Part shown: positions 1 to 14,285 of the stretch, piece by piece
How positions within the stretch are numbered: the stretch's first letter is position 1
Layout: each line of letters opens with the position of its first letter
Assembly (NCBI GenBank): GCA_022316685.1
Contig: JAKJHU010000026.1
Span: 2,178,001-2,242,000, forward strand
Direction: 5' to 3'
From: Progne subis subis
Lineage: Eukaryota > Chordata > Aves > Passeriformes > Hirundinidae
Length of the DNA: 64,000 bases
Translations under genes and position numbers: made by a program
Notes under the pieces: model-generated
What the model was told of the DNA's origin: nothing
The model's database searches: none
Seen by the model: the letters and a program-made list of their open reading frames with translations, nothing else

Positions 1-3000
1 TAAATTCAGTGCATTTCATAAGGTGGTTCAGAACACAGGTATAGACCATTTGTACTGTACATCACGACAGCTGCTCCTGTCATTGCTAAAACTTCCTTTT
101 CCCCCATTTTTAAATGGACATAAAAAGATGCATAAAGAACCCTTTTTATTAAGCTGTATGAAATGCATTTTAAAAGTACAATTTGCTGCTAGAAGACTGA
201 AAAATTAAGCTTTCAATTTAGAAGTTATTTATATATAAATTTGTACATATCTATGTAAGTCTGTAAAAGACACAATATCACAGCTTCTGCTGTTTCCTTT
301 AGAATCTTGAATAAAGATCATTGAACCCATCTCCATAGATGTCCTGATGGATGTACCTATAAAGAAGGGAAGTAGGAGGGTGGGAAAAAACTCTCTCTAC
401 TCAGACTTTTACTTTAATTCAGTGAGGTGTTTTTTTCATATTAAAAATCCAACAAACCAACCACAAAAAAACCCAAACAAACCTAAATCCAAAACGAAAC
501 AAAATAACACCGCCCCCCTCCCCCCCCCCAAATAATTTATTTGGGGAGTATTCAGAGCACTTTAAATACATAAATTTTCAACTGCTTTTCAGGTAACCTG
601 AAGTGCTTTTCACCTCCTTTCAGTGACTAAAAAAGCCCCAAATGACTAATTTCCATCTGCTAAAATTATTCATTGCAAAAAAAAAAAAAAGCCTCTTCAG
701 AATGCTTTGAGTTTGATTAATGATTGAAGAAATAAGTATTTTCCAAGTACATCTGCAAGAATTTTGAGCAAAGTATTTGAAACTTTAGCAAAAAACTTCT
801 ACTTATGTGTTGTTTTCAGAAACTTCTGTGTATCACATTGAGTTTCTAACTGAATTCCCACACTTTGAGACTTCGCTTATAATAAAAAAATATCTGAATC
901 AGCTAACCAGTTAGGACAGAAGTTGTCAAGGTAAACATTCTAAGAACATTGTCTGCTTATGGTGAACACAATGGAAACAGCTTGTTCCTGTACAGCCCTT
1001 ACATGAGAACTTCATGCAGCAATTGTTCAGACACATCTCAGTTTGTGTTCCAAGGCAAGCTATACATGTTTAGAACAGTATTTTTTTAAAGATCAGACAT
1101 GCAAACCTCAGATATTGTTGCTCTGATTAATTATATTACTCTGATCTCATACCTAAACGCATAAAAGCGTGATGTTAAGGTACATACTGACCTTGCAACT
1201 TCCTTGGAATGTGGTGGTAGCAACAGACACTCCATCTAAAATTGAGCAACAGCTATCTCACGTGTCCTTCTCAGATTTCTCAGAGTTTAACGTTTTATAT
1301 GTTAAATTGTACATATGTTATACGTACAATTTATATACAAATGCAGCTATAAATAGCTACATTTATTTCAGTCTTACTGTGTCACTTAACTGAATAAAAA
1401 GTCCTGTATTACCAAGACCAGCTAGACTGGGTCTGCCAAAGGCCCAGCTAGCCCTGTGTTCTGTCTTTAACACTTGACATAACTGATTACCTGTGGATAC
1501 CTAAGCAGCAGAATAAAAATATGGGATAATACATAATGATTGCTCCATAAAATACAACAGAGCTTCCAACAACCTGAAGCTTGGGCACTTCCAAAGTCAG
1601 AGGTGGTGATTTTTTTTTTTTTTTTTTTATTTAAAAGCTTTCAATTTATTTTCTTAAAAAAATCCCCCAAACAACAACAAAAAACCACCCTGTAATTTAT
1701 ATTTAAAATCCATCTATAGTTCTAATATTCACAACAATCATGTGTCAAGGATTTCTGAAACTTATTACATGTTTTTATTTCTCCTCAGCTTTCTGCCTGC
1801 TATTTTGATACCTCCTAACTCCCAAAGTGTGAGAGAGAAGGCATGTTCTGTGTGGTATTTTGAGAGACCTCTACTGTATTTCTCTCTAATTATTCCTTTT
1901 CTCTTTTCAAAAGTCTTACCTCATCTACTTGTTCTTTATAAGAAAATAGTTCTGTGTATTTGATCTACCTTGTTGCTGCTCTGGATTATTTTTTCTCCTG
2001 TACCGTTTTCTGGAAGGTAGCAGATCAGTCCTGCACAGAATATTCAGGATTTGGACATACAATAGATCTATAAGAGTGGCATGTGACTGTCATTGCTTTT
2101 TCCCTGCATGTATTTTTACTGATACTTAACAGGAGATTTAGTCTGTTGTTCAATGCTGGTTTTGTGAGACCACATCTTATTCAGGAGCGGTGACTGTCAC
2201 CTTCAGTCACTATTATTTTATATGTGAATTTAGTACTGGTATTTCTGCATGACTTCACAGTTATCTACACTGAACTTCAGATGCTATTTTACTGAGAAAG
2301 AATCCTGTAAGGATCTTCTGAAATTGTTCACAGTTGGTCCTTGTCTTAATTTTCTTGAATAATTTGGTACCTGGCCATCCCACTATTCACTGCCTTTTCA
2401 AATCCCTTATGAGTACATTTCTCAGAATAGTTCCAGCACAAATAGCAGATATTTTTTATTCACTGTGAAATTCTCTTAAGCATTACTTCTCACTGTGAAC
2501 TGACCTAGAGTAACCCAAATGGCCACAACTACATCAGTGATCTATTAATCATACTACTAATCCAAGTACTCGGTAAAAAAGGCTGAACTTCTGAAAGAGG
2601 AGCCAGGGAAAATCTAAGCTAGGGAAAGGAAATGTGTGTCATATGCTGCTGTGGCCATAACATACAGGTTGACTTGGGACAACGTGGTTTTGTGCTACAG
2701 CAAATATTTATCTCTGAAAATTTTAATTAAACTGGTCACTTTAATATGTCTGATCATCTGTAGTCATTGAGTACGGAAACCTGCAGAATACACAGAATAT
2801 GAGCATTTGTTACTTTCCGTCTCCTTTAGTGCAAAAATAAAATACTTACAGCTGTCTAAATTTATCTCCAGTGTTATTTAGACTCTAAAACATTTTGAAT
2901 ATTAATTTTAAAAATGTTTAAAGCATGAAATATATTTTAGTAAGTAAACATGCAACATCTCTTCTGTCAATAAGAAATAAGAAAAGGAGACTTGGGAGGA

Positions 3001-4231
3001 ATACCATGAAGCTTGTTTCAAAACAGCTGAGCTGTTTTACTCAACTGTATGTTGAAACACCTAAAAGAATATAGTATGTTATTCTGCTGATAGGCTCACA
3101 TGCTTCAACAAAACTGTGCCAGGACATTCCTTACTAAATTAGTGACTAATCAGATGCTGTGCTGGGAAGCACACCCTCACATGTTACAACCACCCAGATG
3201 TCTGCAGCATTAAAAAAAACCAAAAAAACCCACCCCAACTACAACTATATGTTCTTGTGTACCCTATAAATAATTTCCATCATGCGTTTTGTAATCTAAT
3301 GCTTGCATTTGGCAAACCAGGTGCAATTAAAGGTCAAAACCTGACTACTATAGAAAGTACCTGACTACTCTGCTTCTTCTAATCTTTCTCTTGACTAGCA
3401 CCATTCTGAATATTGTAAGCAAGGATGTCCTCTTCCCTCCATGTCAATAACTAGTATATATTTCTAAATACCTTGTTTCATTGATCACAAATGTTTCTTG
3501 CTTCTTTTATCAAGTTCTCAAATTAACCAAAGTTGCTTGCATCCTTTTCTTTCTTATTACCCTCAGATTTCAATTATACTTTAAAAATTGTTTAGAATTT
3601 GAAAACTTGGCAGAAATTAACTCAATAGGCTGTTGAGAGAACAGCACTTTTTTTTGTGGTTTGTGTGAAACAAACCCTACTCTTCTCAAAAAATAAAATA
3701 GCAAAAGCAGCATTTCTGCCTACAGGAAACAGTTATTAGAGGCCAATATTAAAAGAAGATAAAAGCTACTTGTATTTGCATGAGAAAAACATCTTTTTCA
3801 CGTGTTTAGCGTAAGCCATTTCATTTGCTTTTCACACAATCTTTAGTGGTAATACAAAAATTCAGAATATAGTTAAGCTTGCTACGCATTTTTATGGAGT
3901 TTTTAATCAACCATCATTAGACTTACATTTAAGAAAAGCCATTCCAAAATGAAACAATTCAATTTTCTTCTTAATCCTAAAAGGAGTCTCCCTATTTAAG
4001 GTAACACTGGGAGCTCCCTGAATGCTATAGTTTATAAATACCCTTTAAGATGACAAGTCAAATGACTTCAGGATTGCAAGTTATCTCTCACAGTTGTTCA
4101 ACTGTTAAAATGGATAGGGGTAAGAATAGAATAAAAACACCGATGGCAAAAATATTACATGTGCAATGGAACAAACAAACACATAGGACATGACCAATTT
4201 AACATTACTCTTCTCGCTTAAATTTACTCAC
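1..4231 (-). other. RETREG1 intronic sequence at left edge
   Basis: AT-rich sequence between the candidate alternative exon and the unseen exon 4. I found no match to later RETREG1 coding blocks on the minus strand. It contains a poly-C run (513-529), a poly-T run (about 1611-1629), and a small CR1-like relic near 1415-1475. The first 320 bases resemble a plus-strand 3' end with AATAAA at 310-315. Confidence 0.7.
1415..1475 (-). repeat. Possible CR1-type 3' relic
   Basis: The reverse complement contains GGGCTAGCTGGGCCTTTGG followed by a CTG-like phrase, resembling the 'GGGCTAGATGGACCTTTGGTCTGA' type 3' tail I know from old sauropsid CR1 families. It is short and diverged. Confidence 0.35.
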
Positions 4232-4293
4232 TACCCTTTGAAAAGGTCCGCTTTGTGAGCTTCTCTCCTGATGAGCAATTCAAGGTCTGTCAT
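4232..4293 (-). CDS. Candidate alternative first exon of RETREG1 short isoform
   Basis: On the minus strand an ATG at 4293-4291 opens MTDLELLIRREAHKADLFKG and reaches a near-ideal donor, GTGAGT, at 4231-4226. The coding part leaves phase 2, as does the preferred exon-3 form, so it could splice to the same exon 4. The frame is open upstream to a TAA at 4383-4381. In mammals a short RETREG1 isoform starts from an alternative first exon between exons 3 and 4, which is where this lies. The mammalian short N terminus (beginning MPEGED from memory) is different, so homology is not shown. It could be a chance open frame. Confidence 0.35.
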
Positions 4294-7200
4294 TCCATTC
4301 ACACTCTTAGACTCATCAAAAATGCAGTCATCCTTTACTTGTGATCTGCCTGGTACTCGTTGAAACAATATTCTGCTAGTTTAGGCACTAATTTGATGCA
4401 ACCTACCTAATTCTACAACGTTTTAAAATGCATAAAAAGGTGAAAAATAGTAACATTACATTTGCAAGCAAAACAAATCTCCAAGGCGGGCAAACATATC
4501 CAGCAGCTCTGTGGCAACCAGACAGGCTGCTTCTGGACTAGGCAGTAGTTACATTTATTTTATGGTGTAAACCTACAAAGTGTTAGAAAAAGGATGTTTC
4601 AACTGTATGACAGGTTCCTGTTCTCTTTAGCAAGGCTTGGTACCTCATACTTCAAAAACTACTCTTGCATGTTAACGAATTCAAACTTACAATGACGTGC
4701 AGCTAAGGTCTGACTGTCTAGACATCTTACTATGTCTGCCTAAGCTCTTTGAAGTCTTTGAACTAGAAGAGATAGCCTTGCTAACTCAGAGGATTGCCCT
4801 AGAAAACTAGATGTCCTTTATAAGGAATTGACTTTTTCCAGTTTGTGCTGTCTGCAAAGCCTTGGCACACAGTATCTCCACTTGAAAATAAGGAATTAAA
4901 GATTGCACTCCAGTCAGTAACTTAGTGTCAGTTCCTCTGTACTGATATGAACCTCCTGAATAGTCACAGCCACAAATTCAAGACACATGGATACTGACCA
5001 AAAATTAGAAAATCCCAGAATATGGAATACTTGTTCATAAATCTGTATGGATTAGGGATAAATATTCAGGGTGACACCTGACAGAGGCAGTGACCAGTTG
5101 CTCTGTTCAAAGTGATGTGACTGAATGCAAGTCATCTCCTTTCCCTGTCTGAGGTGGTTGGGAAGGCTGTTGCCACCCTTCAAGAGGCAGTTCTTGTAAC
5201 TTGAACCTAGTAAGTTCAACACATGAGTTGAAGTACATGACATTACTTTTTGGCTGACATTTTGTAAGACTATGTCCAAGCCTCTTAGATCCTTCAAATG
5301 GAAGAATCTTTATTTAAGATATGAGGGGTCTTTGTCACTTTCTACCACATACACTGGATTCCAAGTTTCACTTTCTTATTGACAGAATACGCATCAATCA
5401 CATCCGTGGACAGGTTTTCCTGTAATGCCATTTAGGCTGACAGCCAAATTAGGAGTGTATCCTTCTACACCCTGCTGCTGAAGCATTCTATTTATAATAA
5501 CAAATTGTAAATAGAAACAAGTAAAAAATCCCCAACAAAACAAAAACAAAAGCAAAATATTTATACTGAAAGTGCAATAATATTCAGAATTGACCACAAA
5601 ATGTGTCACACACAGGTAAGTGTGCCTGCCAGTACTGACAATTGCCAAGCAGCTTTGAAAAAAAGAAACAGAGAAAGAGTAACAGATGCTATTGTTAGCA
5701 TGAAAAAGCTGTCCTGCTCAAGAATAGCCAGAAAACAACATTTCATTGGATTCAGGAGGTAACCAGATATTGCCCATTTTAGTTCATTTGATATTCTCTG
5801 TGGAGGTGTTGCACACCACAACAAGATTAATTGCTTGCTTCACAAGGGGTCCCTGAAAACAGAAAAAAGTAATCTGACTTGGACGGTACCAGCACAATTC
5901 CTCTGCAGTTTCTCAACTAGATTTTCTCTACAGAGATGTTCACAGACTTAAGTCAACCCATGAAGATGGGCTAGTCAAGCATTTTAAGAGAAGTTCTAGC
6001 TTCCATTGTATGACCAAAGTGTGGCCCACATCTCAAAACAGAAGATAGTATGGTTTGTTTTCCCCGTAATTAAGATTTCTAAAGCTTAAGCTCAGTTGGA
6101 AAAAAGAACTGGTGTCAACATTGCTGTTTAAGTAAGAAATACAAAAGTATTAAAAAGTGAAGGACACCTCCAAACTCCCTTGCTGAAAGTTGGGAAAAAT
6201 TGCCAAACAGCAGGCAACCACACCATACAAGTCCACAGATTCAAATGCAGCAGCTGCCATACTTGCTCTTGTCTAAGATGGAAGAGTAGATCTAAGCACT
6301 ACTTACTGAGAAAGCACTAAGCTGAGAAAGGCACAAGTGGCATGGGACAGCTTCAGAGTAACACTAACTGTTTTAGCAATTTTCTCCTTGTGAACCCCTG
6401 GTTTGTTTCTCCCCTCACCTTTCTCTGTGCAATTTTCTGTATTTGCTTTACAACCTTCCTTTCAACTCCATCAGCTTTAAGAAGTTCTTTTATTTTCAAA
6501 GTGCTAGAAAAAAGCTGAACTAAAAAAAAAAAACAAACCAACAAATACCTTCAATTCTACCTATCTGCTACCTAATGTTTGATAAACATTCTACCATCAC
6601 AATAAACACAGTGACACAGAAGGGACGTGAGAAAGCTGAGACGATGGCAGGCAGCAGTGGGGAGGTTGCAGTTTTTCCCCCGTGATGACAATACGGGTGG
6701 CACATGACGTGCCAGTGAGCGTGTCAGAACTGGGTCAGCTCAGAATTAGCAGCTCTTAGGCTGCTCACAAGGGGCAAATCCACCTGCCTGTGCTCACAGA
6801 CTGCTTTAACAGAACTGCATTTTAGACAAAGTGGATCCAGAAGCAAATCAAATCAAATAACTGAACAGTGACTGCAGCTCCATACTTCAAAATATCAAGC
6901 ATGGAATAGAGCTGGGTTTACTGTATGTTGAAAACTTGCTGAAGAAAAAAATGCACTATGTTTAAACAAAAAAATGACAAACAAAGGCTGTATATCCATC
7001 CTACCATCACCACAGACTTTGACTACATTTTCCAGCTGACTGCAGCACTTCATTTTTACCAATGTGTAAGAAAGGAAATTAATTACTGAGCCGCTTTTGC
7101 ACAGGACGCAGCACACCCTGAAGTTTGCACAGACTGCACTTATGCGAGGTATTTATTTCACATATTTAATCATGGATGTAGTGATTTCACTTGAACAAAA

Positions 7201-7316
7201 TATTTAAAAAATTAAAAAATAAGTATTTCAAACTTCGTTTATTTAAGTGTAGTAAAAATACACGCCACAGTACCCAGAAGAACTTTTTTATTCCAGCATG
7301 GAGGCAAACTGGTAAA

Positions 7317-7381
7317 ACCATGGAATCATTTAGGTTGGAAAAGGCTTTCAAGATCATCCAGTCCAACCACAATGCTAGGTA
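7317..7381 (-). repeat. CR1-like 3' tail fragment
   Basis: The plus strand reads ATGGAATCATTTAGGTTGG, then AAAGGCTTTCAAGATCATCC and AGTCCAACC. This is the reverse-complement tail phrase common at the 3' end of avian CR1-like retroposons. Only about 65 bases remain. Confidence 0.7.
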
Positions 7382-9916
7382 TAAGGATCATTTGAAGCCT
7401 CCACATGAAATTGCCTTGAGTTCTGTCATGAAATTTATCCTTCTGGGTTAATAAAGGAATAACATTTCTTTAATCCATGAGAAGATACAAACAGAACACA
7501 CCCCCTCCCCCCCCAAAAAAAAAGCATTTAAACAATATACTTAGAAATTATAAGTGAAATCACTTGTTTGTGAACTTAGCAAGACCAAAAAACAACTTTC
7601 AAATCAGACTACGTGAGGTGTTCTTTTGAATCTTAAAATTTTAATGAAATATTTGTATAAGAACACTTCTGTTACGGGAACAGAAGAAAAAAATTTCCCA
7701 GAGGTACACAACAGCAATCTTCCAAATGATTCTGCAGTATCTCAGTACTGCAACCACCAAATGAACCATATGGAATGCTTTCAGAGCTCTCTAAATAGAA
7801 CTAAAGGTTTAAAGTAATTCTGGATAATTCTGATTACAACTAGCCAGTGGGGTAGAGGAAAGGACAGGATTGTGAGACAAATAAGTAGATGAATACATTT
7901 CTCTAGGAATTACAGTTTATGAAGTAAAACTAGGGAAAAAAATGGGCTATCCAAGCAATTTTAGATCAACTGCTCTCACTTGGATATCAGAAAGATACTG
8001 AGCAAGTAAGTAACAAAGCTAAGAAGCTGTTAAAGCTTAGTTAAGAAGGATTATTCAGTATCCAAAAAAAGTAAAAAGAAGTCAAATTTCTTTTTAAAAA
8101 GTACACAGCCTGTCCTGAAGGAAATATGAAAAAATACATCTCAACTGGTACAATGCTTTTGAAATTCTGCTACATGACACTTAAAAGCAAACTTCAAAAA
8201 TACAGCATATATGCAAACCCAGTAACTTCGCATTTAATTGAAAAGCTATACCAAAGGGCAAGGCAGGGTATTAGAAGTGCCTTGTTATATGAGACTGGTA
8301 TGTCCTTAACATTTTTGTCCAGTATTTGCCTTAATCCTTCAGATAAGTGAGTTGCAATATGCCAAGAGGAGTGGCAGACACTGCAAAGGACAGAATCAAG
8401 GTTCAAAATCTCTAGGAGCTCTGACTGGGAAATGTCACAAAAGCAACTACTCTGACCCATCAGGAATACACTATATTTGACAAGCCAACTACATAAATGC
8501 AAAATAGGAAACAACTTATTAAACAAGCTGTGCAGTGGAAAAGGAGAATGTTTCTACTTGAGTTATCTACAAGTTTTTTTTTAAAAAAATCAATTCCTGA
8601 GATGCATTTACAAGACATTTACCATATACAGCACAAACCATGTCTTTCTACGTGATACGTGATAAGTGTTTACTGATATTGCTCAGTTTGAGCATCATGC
8701 TCAGAGCAATACAGATACTTCCACACGAATAATGACAGTTTCTGAAAACATAACTGGGTTAGAATATATCCTTGTATAAAAACAGTTAAAACAGCCCCAG
8801 TACAATTCTGTCGGTCCTTTGTTCCTGCCCTTACTTCTTCAGAAATTGTTCTTCTTGCAGCCAAGATAATGTTCAACCTTTATGTTTAGATAATAGGGAC
8901 AGATGACACGTAAAGCTTACAGAAAGAGGAATGCAATTATTTGTTTGGTAATTGTCAAGGAACAAGATGATTCCAACATTTTCTCCTCATCTCTTCTGTG
9001 TACCCTCCATAATGAAAGTTGAGTTGACCTTCTGGGATCAAGGAAGAGAGAAAAATGCCTTGTAATTGCTAATACAGAAATGAGATACAACCAAATTGCT
9101 AGAGAACCACAGAGAGTAAGCCTGACTTCAAAAGTTTGCAAACCAGTCTATAGGAGAAGAAATTGGTTATATGCACTGCATATTATTTCTGGAAAATATA
9201 AGAAAAATAACAAGCCAGACAAGCCAACTATTTCTACCAGTGAGATACGTGACAGCTACAAATGCTGTGCAACATCACCCTCACATTTGAGGCAGAATTG
9301 TTTGAGGTATGTTATCCAGCCATATATATCTTCCAACACAAGTTCATATCATATGAATGTATGAGCCCAAATGAAGAGAACAGCAACCACTATGAAATAC
9401 CAAGGCTGGGAAGTCTGAGTACCGAAGATGCCTTCAGAAATAACCGAAGAAGCAAATATTTGCTCTCTGGAGGCTATTTCAATCTATTTATCTGTTAGAC
9501 TATATTGTGCCCTCTGCCTTGCGGTAGGTCAACAGGAAGTATTTTCTTCAGTCTGTTACCAGATTTCAGGCAGTTGTGCAGGGCCATGTGAGGAATGAAT
9601 CCTGTCTGGATGACCAAAACAAGACAACGAGATCGCGCAACAGAAACTGGAACTGATGGTGCCGTGTTTTGGTACTGACTGGCCCACATGACTGCCCTTG
9701 GCCTACATTACGTTTGTTCCTATCTATAACATCAAGGAAATGGATTAACAAGTGTAAAACAGAAGCACTTCTACAGCCTTGATCTTGTTGGAGTTCCTAA
9801 TGGAAAAAGACCTCTTATTGCCTAATCCACTCATCTGCAAAGAAATCTCTTTGCAACACCCTGAAGGACAGGACTTCTGTTTTGAGATACGGTGAAGCAG
9901 CATGTCCTCGGTGTCT

Positions 9917-9950
9917 CAAGAGTGATCTGAGTACAAGAGTGATCTGAGTA
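9917..9950. repeat. Perfect 17-bp tandem duplication
   Basis: The 17-mer CAAGAGTGATCTGAGTA occurs twice back to back (9917-9933 and 9934-9950) with no mismatch. It is a recent local duplication in an intron, with no function visible. Confidence 0.95.
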
Positions 9951-11607
9951 CACAGTCATACTCTGCCTGAGACTCATTTCATAAAAACTTTATGTACACA
10001 AGGAGGTAAATAAATCAAGTCCCCATGCCCTGCAGTTGCTTGCTGCTGTGGATTGGTATTCCTGTGTGTAGTGGCAAGAGTCAGCTTCTTTTTGTAACCA
10101 TGAGCAGCAGTCAATGGCATCTCCAAAACAGACAGGCCTTCAGATCAACAGGGAACAATGACACAAGGGTTGTAAATGCCCTCACTTGTCTCACTGCCCT
10201 AGGCTTCCTATATTCAAGGGAAATAAACAGTCACATTAAGACACAATATACCTGACCAGCCTATAGATATTTTTTTGGGAAGAGATAGATCAGGATATAT
10301 CATGAATATATATTTCAAATCCTTCTCCATTGATCATGAAATTAGACTAAGCAGACTAAGACAGAAATATTTAGGCACATGACTTGCAGATTGCCTTAAG
10401 CAAACCCAGCAGGCAAAACATATGCAAATCAGAGGTATGTAAAGCCTCTGACATAATAAATGAAGCATGGTAATTAGATCAAAGGGGCAATTGTCTCTTA
10501 TATATGAAGAGTTTTTTTCATTGCTCTTAGTGACATATTAGGAATAATTTGCACAAGTGCATTATGGAGTTATGATTAGATTAAAAAGATTATTTTTTCT
10601 TCTTCTTGGAAAAAAGCCCAATAGCCACACATTACATGAAGTCTGTCAAGCTCTGAATGGTGCTAGCACAGAATATTGTTCTTCAGAACACACTGACCAT
10701 TGTAATGCATACAAATGTCTATGAGCTGGGCTGATGCAAGTGTGAAATCAGTGTAGCTCAAAAGATGAATTCAGGCCTGGAAAAGCTATGACCTGAATTT
10801 GAAGCTGATCTGTCACATCAGCTGACCCAGTAATGGATGTTGTTAGCTACCAAACAGTAATGCTCACCTGGAAGTGGGCAGCAAGTTTGATGGCTCTGGC
10901 AGTCCACAAGTATCACCACAACTAACTCTCACAAAAGGAATCCACAAAGAATGGACTGGAGGAGGCAGGTAGTGAGGAACAGGAATGTTCTGGGCTTAGA
11001 ATAACCTCTGTGTGTCTGTTTGTAACCTTCTGTCAGTGAAGGCTATTATTTCAGAAATATCCCAGTTAGCTAACTACTGAGCTTCAAGAGTGCTCCAATA
11101 TAAACCCATGGTTTTCAACATCAAGTCCTAAAGTGCTTCAATATAGACAGCTGCCACTTAAAAGCTTCAACCAAGAAGTGTCATTTTTATCTTGTAAATG
11201 TTACTCTTGTAAATGTTTTTTCTTACATTGACGTGATCGTATGAGCAGCAGTGGATGAGCCATGCTGTTCCTGGTGCTACACTTGCTTATTTTTCCTTCC
11301 TCTTGGAAGAAGAGGAGAACATGTGCTTTGGGAATAAAAAACCTTTCCTTTCAACTTAGAAGGCCAGGAGAACGCCTTCAGGATTTATTTTCATAGCCCA
11401 AAGAATTATATCCAATACATTCAATGTATAATAATGTAGTAAGTACTGCACACCTTCTTCAGTCTGCGTGGCTGAAGCAGCCATTAGTGTCGTAGGGAGC
11501 TTAACACCATGACTGGTCAGGCAAGGCTCTTCCCAGAAGTCACTAGCTTTGATTTGAGAAAATGGTAAAACATAAGAGGGGACTGACAACAAGCTATGCA
11601 GAGCTGC

Positions 11608-11689
11608 TGGTCGTCAGAGCTTTCTGGTTTATTTTCTTCAGAACTCCTTTCTTTCTGGTTTATTTTCTTCAGTCACTCGCTGACGACCA
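11608..11689. repeat. Direct repeats nested in a short inverted repeat
   Basis: A 21-mer (TTTCTGGTTTATTTTCTTCAG) is repeated perfectly at 11621-11641 and 11652-11672, period 31. The pair is flanked by a 10-bp inverted repeat, TGGTCGTCAG at 11608-11617 and CTGACGACCA at 11680-11689. It may be a small insertion relic or a template-switch product. Confidence 0.9.
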
Positions 11690-14285
11690 TTTAAAAGAAC
11701 TGTTGCTCAGTCTCTTCTCAGGCTGCAACTAGAATTTTTTAGGCTTGATATAAAAGAATAATTTTGCATTAATATTAATTTGACCTTCTTTGACCACTTC
11801 CATAATGGAAGGTGTGCTACAATTCCTGTGGATATTCTAATACATCTACTGACTAGAGAAGCACCAGATTTCAAAGAAATCTCACTAGGATAGGAAGAAA
11901 TAAAACAGCTTTATAATGAGGAAGAGTAATTTAACAAGTGACCTTTTCCAGTACTCCTTTAACAGCTGTCACCCATTTTTTAAAAAGGCTAGATACTGGT
12001 ACAGCAGTTCCTCAGAAACAGAATCAGATTTATGAAAAAAAAAATTCTACAGTGCTACCTTCCCTAAGGAAGGTTCAGCTTGTATTCAGTTTGAAATTTT
12101 AAACTTAAATTAGTATTAAATAACTCGATTAAAAATACAATCACAGGTCTTACATAGACACGTTTTACACGTGAGACAGCAAGCATTCTGCATTTGTTAT
12201 GGCAATGAAAAAAAGTGAGGCTATGCTTTTACTAGTCAGTAGTGCTCAACAAAGATGAAGGAGGACTAAAAACAAGTGTTACAAATTAACAGCATTTTCA
12301 CTGAAGTACTTCAATCTCTGATACTTTGAATGCACATGCATCAGATGAAATACATAATGCACACGAATGTTGAAAAAATGCAAGTTTCAAAACAGTCACA
12401 ATCAGTAATTCACCCTCCAACTACCAAAAGTTTATCATTTCACTATAAAACTCATCAGAAATCGGTGCCACCATTTTTGAAACATCCTACTGTGATAGTG
12501 ACTGACTGATATTAATTTTCAAAACCAGAATCACATAACAAAATGGAAGGGCAGGAAAGAAGTCTGTTCAGATAATTTTTGGTACTTTCTATCTACATCT
12601 GTTTTGATAAACCAAACTGTGTGTGGCAAATCTGTCAGGCACTAGAATTGGTCAGTTCTGTGGTTGAACCATAAAAATAGCTCTTAGCAGATTTTTGTCA
12701 GATGCCAAATAGCACTTGCCAAAACAATCCAAAGGAGTTTCAAAGTTGGCACACACCAGAAATGCTTTCCTGCCTGCACACAGCCATTCTGCATGGACCT
12801 TAAGGCAGTTACAAACTATGGATGCAGGGCTGTCAGGCCACGATGCCAGAGAAAAATCATGCACACAATTAATTTATTAGGATAGACACTTATTAGAATA
12901 GATGTTGTCTCTCACTGAAAGTGTCACAGGTCTACCACATTTTTTCTAAGTTACCTAAGAGCAGGTGATTCTCTGCTGGATATAGGGATACACGTGGCAC
13001 GTCTTGCTCATATATGATAACATGAAAACAGTTTTTCATACCCAATTTTGAGTAAAATGAAAAGGAACCATGCACCCAGCCTCAACGTCTTACAGCAGTT
13101 CTTTCTGTTTCAACACAATCAGCAGGCACATTTATAGTAGCATTCAGAAAACGAAAACCCTACCCACAGTGCAAACAAATGCAAAATCTTTATGTGAACA
13201 TATAAAAGGTATAAATGAAAGGTTGGGTGCAACAGCTGAAATTTCATTTATGTTAAACAGCGTCTCTTAAAGCTGCCTTAAGGCGGAGGACTGTGAAGTG
13301 TCTAAAGCAATATCTATTTTTAGGGAAGGTACGCAAGAGCCAGAGAACTGCAAACCACTAAACGCTGATCTCTGCTCTGTGCAAACTGTCAGGAAAACTA
13401 ACAAAGGACATGCATGCCTGTCCTAATGTAAGCTGTAAAGGACATCATATCACAAATCTTCCATCCTTTCAAAAATGAACCTGCTTTTAGATGAACACTG
13501 ATGTCCATAAAAAATCACATGGATTTCTGAGTAGGCTTTCAACAAAGTCTCTCATCAAATGCTTTTATGGAGCCTTAGAAGCCATGCAAAATGAGAGGAA
13601 TTATTCTGGTAAAGACAGAGACCAGTTGCAAGGAGCAGCAGAATTTAATCAAGTATCACGTGATTTCTTGAAAAAAGGCAGATGAAATGTGAATGAAATT
13701 CTAAGAGAAAAAAAACACAAAAACTCTTAAAGTCATATGGGCTTTAAGCTGATCTTTACTACTCAGGACATTACCTTGAAGTGATTATATATCCATGAAA
13801 ACCTCATTTCAGAACTCAGTAGAGGTTAAAAAAACCCCAATCACATGTTGGGATTTATTATGAAGAGAGGGACAATGTACAGTCCAAGGATCCTCCTGAA
13901 TGCTGAATGCTATTTGTAATTCTGTCCCCCCAACAAAAAAGAGCACAGAAATGGAAGAAAAATGCAGAAAAGCACAAGGAAGACATCAAAACTCAGAGAA
14001 CCTCCATTTTAGGAATAATTAAGCAGTCATGAACTGAAGAGAATAAGACAGGACAGAAGTTTATAAAAGTCACAGCTTGCTGGAGAACACTAATAGAGAG
14101 TAATTTCTCAGTATTTTTTTCCAAGAAAAAAATGTAGGAAAAGCTTACAAACTATTATACAGCTGTAAACAAACAGAAGACTGGTCACAAAGCACGTGGT
14201 TCAGCTGTGGATCTCACTGCTACAGGCTGCTGCCAACAGCAGAAATTTGTAAGAACAAAAGCAACAAGACAAATTCATGGTAGGT

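Noticed and set aside
8194..8526. 110-codon minus-strand frame in RETREG1 intron 3
   Set aside because: No motif, no splice or promoter context and overlap with an open frame on the other strand; consistent with chance.
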